NCBI GenBank assembly: GCA_025057645.1
Contig: JANXBJ010000008.1
Coordinates: 54,016-118,015, forward strand
Direction of reading: 5' to 3'
Length of the DNA stretch: 64,000 nucleotides
Source of the DNA: Anaerolineales bacterium
Lineage (GTDB): Bacteria; Chloroflexota; Anaerolineae; Anaerolineales; UBA4823
In this document: positions 1-8,449 of the stretch, piece after piece
Layout: the number at the start of each line of letters is the position of its first letter
Numbering within the stretch: position 1 is the stretch's first letter
Translations under genes and position numbers: made by a program
Notes under the pieces: generated by a model
Seen by the model: only the letters and a program-made list of their open reading frames with translations
Told to the model about the DNA's origin: nothing
The model's database searches: none

Positions 1-1
1 C

Positions 2-406
2 ACACCCAGCCCTCAACAGGCGATCCGCATCCAAATCCCGGCTATCAAGGTGGATGCCCCGATCGTACAGGGGGATGGTTGGGAACAGCTCAAAAAAGGT
101 GTCGGGCAAAGCCTTGGCACCCCTAACCCCGGTGAGAAAGGTAATGTGGTCCTTTCCGCCCACAACGATATTTTCGGTGAGATCTTCCGCGACTTAGATA
201 AGTTGCAAAAGGGTGACGAGGTGATCTTATACACCAGCCAACGCGCCTTCACCTACGAAGTCGTCTCCACTAAAATTGTCGAGCCGACCGCCGTAGAGGT
301 GATGGCTCAGACCGCTGAGCCGATCGTCACCCTGATCTCCTGCTATCCATACATGGTCGATAATCAACGCATTGTCGTTGTAGCACGCCTGAAGGATCGC
401 CAGTAA
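2..406 (+). CDS. Sortase (class D/E-like), 5' end cut off by window
   Basis: Sortases are membrane-anchored extracytoplasmic cysteine transpeptidases that cleave a sorting signal and join the protein to the cell envelope. The reading frame is open from base 2, so the N-terminal anchor lies outside the window. Visible are the catalytic His in LSAHND, the catalytic Cys in TLISCYP and the Arg in NQRIVVVARL, in the order and spacing of the sortase catalytic domain. The usual GH(R) around the His is AHN here, within normal variation. A small membrane protein follows 25 bases downstream. Which class it belongs to and what it cleaves cannot be told from this fragment. Confidence 0.85.
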   Translation, partial: TPSPQQAIRIQIPAIKVDAPIVQGDGWEQLKKGVGQSLGTPNPGEKGNVVLSAHNDIFGEIFRDLDKLQKGDEVILYTSQRAFTYEVVSTKIVEPTAVEVMAQTAEPIVTLISCYPYMVDNQRIVVVARLKDRQ

Positions 407-431
407 GGCGACTTAGCCTAGGAGTGTTCAT

Positions 432-662
432 ATGAGCAAGAAAACCAAACGTTCCTCACGCAGTTCTCCCGTTCGTTCAAGTCCACCTATCCCGGTTGCA
501 GAGACAGTTCAAACTTCCCCGGTTTCGCCGCTCAGTGCCCGCCGCAGCGAGAGGGGCTTTAACCCCGACTATTCCGATGTGATCAAGGACCTAAAGCGGA
601 TCGGCACCTTGGCGGGTGCATTTTTTCTGATCATGATCGTCTTATCCTTCTTTCTCAAGTAG
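432..662 (+). CDS. Small single-pass membrane protein, unknown
   Basis: I do not recognise a family. The 76-residue product has a basic, Ser/Pro-rich N-terminal half (KKTKRSSRSS at the start, repeated SSP motifs), a short NPDYSDVIKDLKRIG segment, and one hydrophobic helix at about residues 55-74 ending in Lys. This predicts a tail-anchored or N-in single-pass protein with a disordered cytoplasmic region. A GGAG-like ribosome site precedes the ATG (taggagtgttcat). It sits directly behind the sortase gene and could be co-transcribed with it. The function is unknown. Confidence 0.6.
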   Translation: MSKKTKRSSRSSPVRSSPPIPVAETVQTSPVSPLSARRSERGFNPDYSDVIKDLKRIGTLAGAFFLIMIVLSFFLK

Positions 663-790
663 CCAAGCCGGGGAATGCATTGAACCGCCTTGGATGCCTT
701 GAAGCCACAATTCTCCGAGAGCGTTCTTCCTTGGTTTCAAGATCGGGAGGGAAGCAAGACCTCGCTGCTCTCCCGGAGAAGGCCGGAGCT

Positions 791-808
791 AGGCTTTGAG
801 CCTTTTTT
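791..808 (+). terminator. Short intrinsic terminator
   Basis: Arms AGGCT and AGCCT with a 3-base loop are followed by a run of six T. It lies between the small membrane protein and the carotenoid gene, so it could end the sortase transcript. The stem is short. A larger imperfect pairing (ttctccg near 712 with cggagaa near 775) encloses the upstream spacer. Confidence 0.45.
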
Positions 809-870
809 CTAAACCACAAGGGAGAGGACAACAGCTTCGCCTCTTCTCTTGCACCAAGAGGTAACCGAGC

Positions 871-1719
871 GTGCACACCCTGAGACAACCATTCTCCCCG
901 CTCATCCTCTCCCTGCTTATCCTCTGGGTGTTGACGATGATCGCCCTGCCCATTGTCGGCTGGACATTGGGTGAGGATGCCTTGCGCCGAGGGATGTCTA
1001 TCGGGGTTCTCGTCCAATGTGCAGCCGTCCTTGGAGCGCTACAGGCTCAATGGGGATGGAGACGAACGCTCCGCACCTCTTTCTGGGTCATCGCAGGCGC
1101 CTTCCTTGCCGAGTGGTTAGGCTCCACTACGGGTTTCCCTTTCGGAAAATATTCCTACACCCCTTTGCTCCAACCCCAGTTGGCCGGCGTGCCTTTGCTG
1201 ATTCCCCTGGCTTGGATGATGATGCTGCCCCCTGCTTGGGCGATTGCCCAAATGATCCTTGGTGAGCAGGTATCCCTGAACAGTTGGAAGGGAATCTCGC
1301 TCTCGGCGCTTGCTTTTACGGCGTGGGACTTATTTCTCGACCCCCAAATGACCGCTTGGGGATTCTGGGTGTGGGAAGCCCCGGGAAGCTACTTTGGGAT
1401 TCCTTTGGTGAATTTTCTGGGATGGCTGTTGGTTGCGGCTGTGCTCACCGCAGTGGCGCATCCGAATGAGTTACCTCTTTTGCCTTTGGTCTCCCTCTAT
1501 ATTCTCACCTGGTTGTTCCAGACTATTGGATTGGGAATTTTCTGGGCGCAACCGCTGCCAGCTCTTTGCGGTTTTCTCGGCATGGGAATCTTTGTCTTCC
1601 TCGCTCTCCGGGCGCGGCGCACTAGGCAGCAGGCTATAGCGCTGCACTCTGCGCCCGGAGCAAGAGAAAAGTTGAATGAACTCCAGCAACCCTACGTCCA
1701 TAAGGAACTAGAGAATTAG
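871..1719 (+). CDS. Carotenoid biosynthesis membrane protein (DUF422, CruF-like hydratase)
   Basis: Members of this family (CruF of cyanobacteria and green bacteria, CruF/bacterioruberin hydratases of others) add water to the 1',2' double bond of acyclic carotenoid ends. The 282-residue protein is almost entirely hydrophobic, with about seven membrane segments. It carries family-like patches GFPFGKYSYTPLLQPQLAGVPLLIPLAW near residues 90-116 and TAWDLFLDPQMTAWGFW near residues 150-166, where Asp and Trp are typical. The GTG start at 871 follows AAGAGGTAA. The PlsY-like gene starts 3 bases after the stop, and a GT2 gene follows. The hydroxyl group it would create is the natural acceptor for that glycosyltransferase. 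The assignment is by motif only. Confidence 0.75.
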   Translation: MHTLRQPFSPLILSLLILWVLTMIALPIVGWTLGEDALRRGMSIGVLVQCAAVLGALQAQWGWRRTLRTSFWVIAGAFLAEWLGSTTGFPFGKYSYTPLLQPQLAGVPLLIPLAWMMMLPPAWAIAQMILGEQVSLNSWKGISLSALAFTAWDLFLDPQMTAWGFWVWEAPGSYFGIPLVNFLGWLLVAAVLTAVAHPNELPLLPLVSLYILTWLFQTIGLGIFWAQPLPALCGFLGMGIFVFLALRARRTRQQAIALHSAPGAREKLNELQQPYVHKELEN

Positions 1720-1722
1720 GGC

Positions 1723-2331
1723 ATGATTGAAGCTATCCTCTGGACCGGACTTTCCTTTTTGAGTGGCGCCTTGCCCTTTGCGGTTTGGCTTGGGCGGTTG
1801 AAAGGGGTGGACGTGCGTGCTGTGGGAGACCGCAACCCGGGGGCAATTAACGCCTTTCGGGCCGGCGGCAAATGGATCGGATTAGCCGTGATGCTTTTGG
1901 ATGTCTCTAAGGCGGCTGCACCGATCGGCTTGGCCTACTACGAGTTTGGGTGGCGGGGGCTGAGGATCATCCCCATCGCCATCGCCCCGATGCTCGGACA
2001 TGCCTTTTCGCCTTTTTTAGGTTTTCGGGGGGGCAAAGCCATCGCCACGGCCATGGGAGTGTGGATTGGCCTCACCTTGTGGAAAGTCCCCCTGGTGGGA
2101 GTGATCAGCATCACAATTTTCTATCTTCTCCTGCGCAATTCGGGATGGGCGATTCTCTTGACCCTGATCACGGTAGGAGTTTACCTTGCAGTCTTCCTGC
2201 CGCAACCGACTTTCCTTGCCGTTCTCGCCCTGCAAAGTGCGCTGCTCCTATGGAAGCATCGCCGAGAGCTGCGCCAGCCTCCTTGGAGCAAATCTACTCA
2301 CAAGTCTATCCCCTTAGAGCCCGGTCTCTAA
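1723..2331 (+). CDS. PlsY-family glycerol-3-phosphate acyltransferase-like protein
   Basis: PlsY transfers acyl groups from acyl-phosphate to glycerol-3-phosphate in the membrane. The 202-residue product has the expected five-helix layout, a version of motif 1 (GDRNPGAINAFRAGGK, usually GSGNPGATN) and a well kept motif 2/3 (GHAFSPFLGFRGGKAIAT). Its position between a CruF-like hydratase and a GT2 is unusual for a housekeeping PlsY. It may be a paralogue acylating a carotenoid glycoside, or the ordinary PlsY that happens to be here. The altered GDRN instead of GSGN is compatible with a changed acceptor. Family placement is firm; substrate is not. Confidence 0.8.
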   Translation: MIEAILWTGLSFLSGALPFAVWLGRLKGVDVRAVGDRNPGAINAFRAGGKWIGLAVMLLDVSKAAAPIGLAYYEFGWRGLRIIPIAIAPMLGHAFSPFLGFRGGKAIATAMGVWIGLTLWKVPLVGVISITIFYLLLRNSGWAILLTLITVGVYLAVFLPQPTFLAVLALQSALLLWKHRRELRQPPWSKSTHKSIPLEPGL

Positions 2332-2378
2332 CCCAAAAAGCCTCCCCGTCTCTGGGAGGGATCGATCGCCCCTAGACA

Positions 2379-3524
2379 ATGTCGGACTGGTTGATTCTCT
2401 CCTACTTTCCCCTGGTGATTATCGCCATTGTGGCAATCCTCAATGCCTTTACCTTTCCACGCTTGCATTCGAAGCGGCCTCCGGAAACCGCCCCCTTTGT
2501 CTCGGTCTTGATTCCCATGCGCAACGAGGCTCAACGGGTCGGGGAAACGGTGCGCAGTTTGCTCGCCCAAGACTATCCCTGCTTTGAAGTCATCCTCCTC
2601 GACGACCAATCCGAGGATGGATCTGCGGAAATTGCCCGGTCGGTTGCATGTGGCGACCAGCGGATCAGAGTGATTGGCGGTCAACCGCTGCCTGAAGGAT
2701 GGTTGGGTAAAAATTGGGCTTGTCACCAAGCCGCCCAGCACGCTCAGGGCGCGTATTTGCTTTTCAGCGACGCCGACGTGCGCTGGCATCCCCAGGCGCT
2801 CTCGGCGTTGATCAGCGAAGCTCTGCGCACAAAGGCGGATCTGTTGACCTGCTGGCCAACCCAGGAGACACTCTCCTGGGGAGAGCGGCTGACCGTGCCC
2901 CTAATGGCCTTCACCATTCTGGCCTATCTGCCGGTCTTGGCCGTGCATCACCTTCCTTTTCGGGTTTTTGCTGCTGCTATGGGGCAATGTTTGCTCTTTC
3001 GGCGAGAAGCCTACGAGCAAATCGGCGGTCATGTCGCAGTAAGAGGCCGGGTAGTAGAGGATATGGCGTTCGCCTACGCGATTAAGGGAGCTAAGCTGCG
3101 CCTGCGCGCCTGCGACGCCAACGGGCTATTGCGCACGCGTATGTATTCCAATTGGCGGGAAGCGCGCAACGGCTTTGCGAAGAACATTCTTGCCGGGCAC
3201 GCCAACTCAATCTGGTTTTTGCTGTTTTCAACAGGGTTTCATTGGTGGATGTTTGTGATTCCTTGGATTATAGCGCTGACCCGCTCTTCTTGGGAATACG
3301 CTCTCTTCGGGTCAGTAGGGGTGCTGACCCGAATGCTGACCGCAGTGATCAGCCGCCAACGCGCCCGAGATGCGCTTCTTTTACCCGTTTCGGTTGTGCT
3401 GATGACCATCATTGCAGTCCAATCGATTTGGCAGCACTGGCGGGGTAGGAGCGTCTGGAAGGGCCGGGCGATCGCAAGCCAGCCCCGACATTCCGGGCAG
3501 GCAGAGCGCAGCCACCGGGGGTGA
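2379..3524 (+). CDS. Membrane GT2 glycosyltransferase (CruC/CrtQ-like)
   Basis: The 381-residue protein has one N-terminal membrane helix (about 3-25) and a GT-A domain with VSVLIPMRNEA, LLDDQSEDGS and a DxD-type SDADVRW. An acidic EDMAFAYAIKG motif comes before the catalytic-end segment. Several hydrophobic helices close the C terminus (about 275-365). This is the layout of GT2 enzymes that glycosylate membrane lipids, including carotenoid glucosyltransferases. The two genes upstream on the same strand (CruF-like, PlsY-like) make a hydroxy-carotenoid the most likely acceptor; this is inference from context. The ATG at 2379 is used. The 271 bases downstream (3525-3795), between convergent genes, show no convincing feature. 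Confidence 0.75.
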   Translation: MSDWLILSYFPLVIIAIVAILNAFTFPRLHSKRPPETAPFVSVLIPMRNEAQRVGETVRSLLAQDYPCFEVILLDDQSEDGSAEIARSVACGDQRIRVIGGQPLPEGWLGKNWACHQAAQHAQGAYLLFSDADVRWHPQALSALISEALRTKADLLTCWPTQETLSWGERLTVPLMAFTILAYLPVLAVHHLPFRVFAAAMGQCLLFRREAYEQIGGHVAVRGRVVEDMAFAYAIKGAKLRLRACDANGLLRTRMYSNWREARNGFAKNILAGHANSIWFLLFSTGFHWWMFVIPWIIALTRSSWEYALFGSVGVLTRMLTAVISRQRARDALLLPVSVVLMTIIAVQSIWQHWRGRSVWKGRAIASQPRHSGQAERSHRG

Positions 3525-3795
3525 GCAGAGCCTCAAACACGCCATCCTCACCGGGCTTTGCCGCTTGCTTGACCCGGGATTTCCACTGGGAAGAGCCAAC
3601 CGCAGCCGAGATGGGCAACATCACCGCTGAGTGGACGGCGACCTACCTATTGCAAAGAGTTGCTCAAGTGCAACCCTTTCTGCGCAAAAAGGCGCCGATG
3701 CCCCAGACCATTAGACTGATTAGAGCAAAATCTTCCATCGTATTTTACTCCCCTCAGATGACATGCCCCCCGAACCTCCAAACCGAGGTGGGCAC

Positions 3796-5124
3796 TCAGC
3801 AGTTATGTTTCCAATCTTCCATCATCATCTGCGCTGCTCGCCGCCCAATCTCCACGGCAAAATTGGTGCCCCGATCCCAAGGATACACTTGGCTCATGCT
3901 GGCAAAATATAACCCTGGCAAAGGAGTCCGGATCGAGGGAATATTGCGCGAGTGATTGACAAACGGCACCGGCTGGGCGTAGGGTGTACGGAATAACCAG
4001 CTCTTATTCACCCATTGGGGCGTAAACCGCGCATTAATGCGCCTCAAGGCGGGAAGAAACCGTGCAACCAGTTCCTCATGACTCAGTTGAAAGTATTCGT
4101 GATCGGTCTCGAGGTAATCCCCGCAATACACTAGATGCTCTCCGCCAAAGTAGCGCGCCGGGACGAAATTGGTATGTTCAACCAAGGCCAAAAAAGGGAA
4201 ACCGGCAGCCTTGGGAAGGTTATGCCAGTAATACCCCTCAGGGGAAAGAGGATGCTTAAGGGAGAAGATGAGCATCACGGCGCCCATGCTCCTGAGTTCC
4301 AGTAAGCCGCGCAGATAATCGAGAGGGAGCTCGGGGACAAGGCGTGCCAACACTGTGGGAGACTGGGTGACCAGAACTTGGTCGAAGTGTTCTTCCCCAA
4401 TTACACTCTGTACGGATAATCCCCCTTCCCCTGCCGGCTTGATCTTTTCGACCGCGCAAGAAAGGCGCAAGTCCAACCCCATTGCCTTTAAGTGATTTGC
4501 AAAGCGGTCGGCAAAAGCTTGAAAGCCGCCCTCAAAGGTGCCTAACCGGGTGGTGCGAGCCTTAATCCGCGCCCAGAACCAAGCCATATTCACCAAGGGA
4601 GCGTAGCGTTCGCCGAACTTACCGATCATCAGCGGCTGCCAGAGAAGCTCATACACCCGATCCCCTGCCCACCGGCGCATCCACGCTTCTACGGTTGTCT
4701 TCTCGAGGGCTTGCCAGTTATTGGTCAAGCGCAGAAACAGCCCTACCAAGCCAAAGCGCACTTTATCGACCCCCCACCCTAGCCCGGGGAAAAGCGCCAT
4801 CTGTAAAACCGAGTCAAAGGGGTAGAACTTTCCCCGGTAGTAAACAACAGTATAGGGACGGAAAAAGCGCACCTGCTTGCGCCAACCCAATTCGTCAATT
4901 AGTTGCAGGATGTGGCGGTCGGTGGCAAACCAATGGTGGTAGTATTTCTCCATCGACCACTCCCAGTGTGGCTCCTTGAAGCCGCTTGCTAACCCTCCCA
5001 CAGTATCCAGTGCCTCATATAACGTGACCGAGCATCCTGCCTTGAGCAGGTCATATGCAGCGGCCAACCCACCGAAACCCGCTCCGATCACGGCCACACG
5101 AGGCCTCATAGGCAGCTCGCTCAT
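3796..5124 (-). CDS. FAD-dependent amine-oxidase-fold oxidoreductase
   Basis: The N terminus has a textbook dinucleotide-binding fingerprint, VAVIGAGFGGLAAAYDLLKAG, then Glu at the end of beta-2 (LYEA) and GGLASG. These are typical of the protoporphyrinogen-oxidase/amine-oxidase/desaturase flavoproteins. The remainder (442 residues) includes a KYYHHWFATD segment and a C-terminal FAD-contact region near YPWDRGTNFAVEIGRRAA. The start at 5124 is supported by GAAGGAGG and overlaps the flippase gene's stop by 4 bases. The operon with a flippase-like and a PlsC-like gene suggests a role in lipid or isoprenoid modification. The substrate is not identifiable. Confidence 0.8.
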   Translation of the reverse strand: MSELPMRPRVAVIGAGFGGLAAAYDLLKAGCSVTLYEALDTVGGLASGFKEPHWEWSMEKYYHHWFATDRHILQLIDELGWRKQVRFFRPYTVVYYRGKFYPFDSVLQMALFPGLGWGVDKVRFGLVGLFLRLTNNWQALEKTTVEAWMRRWAGDRVYELLWQPLMIGKFGERYAPLVNMAWFWARIKARTTRLGTFEGGFQAFADRFANHLKAMGLDLRLSCAVEKIKPAGEGGLSVQSVIGEEHFDQVLVTQSPTVLARLVPELPLDYLRGLLELRSMGAVMLIFSLKHPLSPEGYYWHNLPKAAGFPFLALVEHTNFVPARYFGGEHLVYCGDYLETDHEYFQLSHEELVARFLPALRRINARFTPQWVNKSWLFRTPYAQPVPFVNHSRNIPSIRTPLPGLYFASMSQVYPWDRGTNFAVEIGRRAAQMMMEDWKHNC

Positions 5125-6131
5125 TGCGCCTCCTTCAAGGCGGCTTCCCAGCGCACCCCTTCACGCCAGAGATAATAAGCTCCCAGCGCTGTAATCGGCA
5201 ACCACAGAGCGATATGCAGCACAATCGTATAGCTGGAAGCAACAGCGGTGCTGACTCCGTAGGCCTCCAACACGGCGATTCCAGGCTTATCAAAGGTGCC
5301 AATGTATCCCGGCGCTGAGGGCAGCGTGGTTGCCAAGTTAACAATCCCGTTCATCAGCATTAGGGCAAAAAAGCTCACCTCGAATGGGAAAGCGTGCATT
5401 ACAAACCAGTATTTGCCCGTCTCAAACAACCAGATCACCACCGAGGTGAGGAAAATCATCCATACATCCGCAGGAGAACGCAAGCACTCCAGGCCACTAA
5501 GAAAGCGCTCACTCAGCGAAAGGGTTTTGTCACGCCAGCGGGATGGGATCAAGCGTTGAGCCAACCATTCCACCAAAGTCTGAGTTCGCCGCGGAAACAT
5601 GGCAGCAACCAAGAAGACCACCAAGGCGCCGAAGAAAAGCACCACCCCCCCCAAGGCAATCTGGCGGATGCTCCCCGTCCCAGCTACTCCAGCCCCGGCG
5701 GTCAGGCGGCTCAGTTCGGGCAGGTTGACAAAGACAAAAGCCAACATCACCAGCCCGTCGAAGATGCGCTCGACGATAATCGTAGCCAGCGAAGCAGAAA
5801 CCGAAATTCCCTCGCGCCGTTTCAACACCACTGCTCGGAGCACCTCTCCGGCGCGGGCGGGATAGATGTTGTTGCCCATATATCCGATAGCGACAATGGG
5901 GAACATGGCGCGCGTCGGAACCGGCTTGATGCGCCGCAAAAGATAGTGCCAGCGCCAGGCACGCGCCCAGACGCCGAGGAAATAGACCCCCACGCCGGGG
6001 ACCAACCAAACATACTCGGCTCGGCGCAGGGATGCCCAGAAGAGTTCAATCTCGGGAAGTAAGTCTTTGAGCACCCAGCCAAGAAAAAAAAGGCTGACCA
6101 GAACGCCCAGCCAGAAACGCCAGCTTTTCAT
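5121..6131 (-). CDS. Flippase-like / UPF0104 (lysylphosphatidylglycerol synthase TM family) protein
   Basis: This 336-residue integral membrane protein has about eight hydrophobic helices. Patches typical of the MprF/AglD transmembrane domain are visible: RAWRWHYLLRR, IGYMGNNIYPARAGEVLRA near residue 90, IIVERIFDGLVML, and a late TTLPSAPGYIGTFDK. Family members move lipids or lipid-linked sugars across the membrane. There is no aminoacyl-transferase domain, so it is the short flippase-like form. It is the middle gene of a three-gene minus-strand operon (PlsC-like, this, FAD oxidoreductase). The substrate is unknown. Confidence 0.8.
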   Translation of the reverse strand: MKSWRFWLGVLVSLFFLGWVLKDLLPEIELFWASLRRAEYVWLVPGVGVYFLGVWARAWRWHYLLRRIKPVPTRAMFPIVAIGYMGNNIYPARAGEVLRAVVLKRREGISVSASLATIIVERIFDGLVMLAFVFVNLPELSRLTAGAGVAGTGSIRQIALGGVVLFFGALVVFLVAAMFPRRTQTLVEWLAQRLIPSRWRDKTLSLSERFLSGLECLRSPADVWMIFLTSVVIWLFETGKYWFVMHAFPFEVSFFALMLMNGIVNLATTLPSAPGYIGTFDKPGIAVLEAYGVSTAVASSYTIVLHIALWLPITALGAYYLWREGVRWEAALKEAQ

Positions 6132-6152
6132 CGATTGGATTCTATCACGCCT

Positions 6153-6818
6153 TCAGGAAGACACCCCTGCCAGAATTTCCTTCAAGCGAGGGTGATCGGC
6201 ATAGACACCGCGATACTCTGGGGGCAAAAGCGCTGCAATGCGACACAAGATTTCCTCTGTGTTACGCTGCAGCATCTCTTCGCGACGCTCGCGCTCCACC
6301 GGTGGCAGTTGGACTGGATCGCCGAAGACAACCCGGATTTTAGGACGGCGCAGGGTCAAAATCTTAAAAATCGCTCCTTCTGTGCCGCTGATTGCAACCG
6401 GGATGACCGGCACTCCGGTCTTATCTGCCAAATAGGCCACCCCCGGTTTACCGGGCAACAGCCCCTTCGTGGGGCTACGGGTGCCTTCGGGAGCAATTCC
6501 GAGCAGTCCCCCCTGCTCAAGGAAACGAATGGCGTCCTTGAGAGCGCGGAAATCGGCTTCCTCGCGATTCAGCCAGATTCCCTTCAAAACTCTAACCAGC
6601 CACGGGATTAGAGGGTATTTCTTATACTTATCGGCGACCAAAGCGGTCAAGTCATCCCGTTCAATAAGCATGAACAACAAGGGCGGGTCCAAACGGCTAA
6701 GATGATTGGAAGCCAAAATGCATCCCCCACTCAGGGGGACTTTTTCCAATCCAACGACCTCCACGCAAGTCAACCAGTGAAAGAGCAAGCGGAAGAGGAA
6801 ACGAAGTTGACGTTGCAT
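6153..6818 (-). CDS. 1-acyl-sn-glycerol-3-phosphate acyltransferase-like (PlsC family)
   Basis: PlsC-family enzymes acylate lysophosphatidate or related lipids at the membrane. The HX4D motif is seen as NHLSRLD, with the second conserved block GIAPEGTRSP and an IPVAISG motif further on. The open frame extends upstream to 6875. I prefer the ATG at 6818 (reading MQRQLRFLF) because AAGGGAAG lies at suitable distance; the ATG at 6848 lacks an obvious ribosome site. It is the first gene of the operon leading into the flippase-like and FAD genes. It could serve phospholipid synthesis generally or a special lipid. Confidence 0.8.
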   Translation of the reverse strand: MQRQLRFLFRLLFHWLTCVEVVGLEKVPLSGGCILASNHLSRLDPPLLFMLIERDDLTALVADKYKKYPLIPWLVRVLKGIWLNREEADFRALKDAIRFLEQGGLLGIAPEGTRSPTKGLLPGKPGVAYLADKTGVPVIPVAISGTEGAIFKILTLRRPKIRVVFGDPVQLPPVERERREEMLQRNTEEILCRIAALLPPEYRGVYADHPRLKEILAGVSS

Positions 6819-6927
6819 GCTTTCTTCCCTTTTGACTTTCTCCGGCATTGCACCCCACGCTTGGCGGGATAACACAACACCTCTTCCCCTCCCTAATCGG
6901 GGCGTCTCCTCAGATCAGCAATTTTGG

Positions 6928-6968
6928 ACCAACCCTCCCGTGGAGCCGGATTTCACGAGAGGGTTGGT
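6928..6968 (-). terminator. Strong stem-loop after the molybdoenzyme operon
   Basis: Arms at 6928-6942 and 6954-6968 pair over 15 bases with one mismatch (ACCAACCCTC against GAGGGTTGGT at the base). It lies 25 bases past the stop of the CoxM-CoxS gene on the minus strand. No long T run follows, so it may end transcription weakly or protect the 3' end. Confidence 0.5.
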
Positions 6969-6992
6969 AAGTTCGCAGTCGTTAAGCAAGCT

Positions 6993-8444
6993 CTAGGCTT
7001 CTGTTTGTATAAGCCGGGCAGCCTTCTCAATGGCCCGCACGATCGAATAATATCCGGTGCAGCGGCACAGATTGCCACTAATTGCCCACTGGATATCCTC
7101 GCGGCTAGGCTGCGACTTTTCCTCCAAAAGCTTAGCTGCAGACATAATAAAGCCCGGCGTGCAATAGCCGCACTGCACTGCGCCCTCCTCGATAAAGGTG
7201 CGTTGCACAGGGTGCAGTTGTTCACCCTGGGCCAGCCCTTCGATGGTAACAATTTGGGCGCCATGAGCGCGCGGCGCCGGCACAAGGCAGGACATCACCG
7301 CCATGCCGTCTAAAAAGACCGTGCAAGCTCCACATTCGCCTTCGGCACAGCCTTCTTTCGTGCCTGTCAGGCCAATATCCTCGCGAAGAAAGCGCAGCAA
7401 GGTCTTGTGAGAAGCACCGCGCACACGATATTCTATGCCGTTTACAGTGGTAACAATTTCGTCTTGACGTTGATGCTCTACTGAGGCATCCAAGGCGGGA
7501 GCATAGCCTCGGTAGTCCCTGCCCCATAGCAGCACGGGATCGGAAGGAACCGCTTGGGTTTCAACGCCCTGAGCGATTTGACGCAGGGCACGGGCGACAA
7601 CCACCCGTACCATCTCGTAGCGATAGTCAGCAGAACTGCGCACGTCGTCAATTGGATGCGCAGAGAGTTGAGCCAAGCGACTTGCTTCTTCGATCACCTC
7701 TTCACTGAGGGTCCTTCCGACCAAGGCTTGCTCAGCTTGGGTGGCATGGACGATAATTGGGGTTACCGCCCCGAGCGTGATGGCGGCTTGCGTAATCCTT
7801 CGCTCGGGCAGCGGTTTCGAGTCCTCTGCTTCGAAGGTCACTAACACCGCTGCACTGACCACTGAGATTGCCTGGGCCTTGCGCAAGCCCAGCTTGAGAA
7901 AGGTGCCGCGCTGATTGGCTTGCATTGCCGGGAAAGAGATATCCACCAGCATCTCATCCGGGCGCATCACCGTCTGACGCACGCCGGTGTAAAACTCACT
8001 TAAGGGCACGACACGTTCGCCCTGAGCAGAGAGCAAAGTCACCTTAGCATTCAAAGCCATCAAAGGCGGAATGGTGTCGTTGGCGGGAGAAGCCGTGATT
8101 AGGTTGCCCGCCACAGTGCCACGATTACGAATTTGCGGTGCGCCCACTTCCCACGCAGCCACGACCAGAGGGAAAGCACGTTCGCGTAAAAGCTTCGAAG
8201 CGACACAGTGGTTGTGGGTCACCATCGGCCCGAGATGAATCACCTCATCCTCATCCAGGAGGATTTGGTCCAAGTTCGGCACGCGGGTAATATCGATCAG
8301 GGTCTCAATGCCGCGTCGCACTTGGCGTTCGATCTCGAGGATTAGGTCGGTCGCCCCGGCAATAATGCGGGCTTTTTCTTTCTCTCTGGCGAGAATTTGG
8401 ATCGCTTCTTCTAAAGAGGTTACACTATGATAATGGTGCCACAT
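6993..8444 (-). CDS. XDH-family FAD subunit fused to a 2Fe-2S subunit (CoxM-CoxS fusion)
   Basis: In xanthine dehydrogenase and CO dehydrogenase relatives, electrons flow from the molybdenum centre through two 2Fe-2S clusters to FAD. The N-terminal ~285 residues form the FAD-binding domain (AGATDLI, RNRGTVAGNLITASPANDTIPPL). The C-terminal ~160 form a full 2Fe-2S domain: CAEGECGACTVFLDGMAVMSC for the plant-type cluster, then CGYCTPG and CRCTGY for the helical one. Both cysteine sets are complete. ATG 8444 with GGAG 8 bases upstream is preferred over the GTG at 8453 that overlaps the xdhC stop. The fused order is uncommon, and both functions are duplicated elsewhere in the same operon. Confidence 0.85.
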   Translation of the reverse strand: MWHHYHSVTSLEEAIQILAREKEKARIIAGATDLILEIERQVRRGIETLIDITRVPNLDQILLDEDEVIHLGPMVTHNHCVASKLLRERAFPLVVAAWEVGAPQIRNRGTVAGNLITASPANDTIPPLMALNAKVTLLSAQGERVVPLSEFYTGVRQTVMRPDEMLVDISFPAMQANQRGTFLKLGLRKAQAISVVSAAVLVTFEAEDSKPLPERRITQAAITLGAVTPIIVHATQAEQALVGRTLSEEVIEEASRLAQLSAHPIDDVRSSADYRYEMVRVVVARALRQIAQGVETQAVPSDPVLLWGRDYRGYAPALDASVEHQRQDEIVTTVNGIEYRVRGASHKTLLRFLREDIGLTGTKEGCAEGECGACTVFLDGMAVMSCLVPAPRAHGAQIVTIEGLAQGEQLHPVQRTFIEEGAVQCGYCTPGFIMSAAKLLEEKSQPSREDIQWAISGNLCRCTGYYSIVRAIEKAARLIQTEA

Positions 8445-8449
8445 TGTTC

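Noticed and set aside
3521..3955. 144-codon plus-strand frame between the GT2 and FAD genes
   Set aside because: It overlaps the convergent FAD oxidoreductase gene, has no domain pattern and no ribosome site.
5394..6062. 222-codon plus-strand frame
   Set aside because: It is antisense to the flippase-like gene; Gln/His-rich composition is the usual shadow of a hydrophobic protein.
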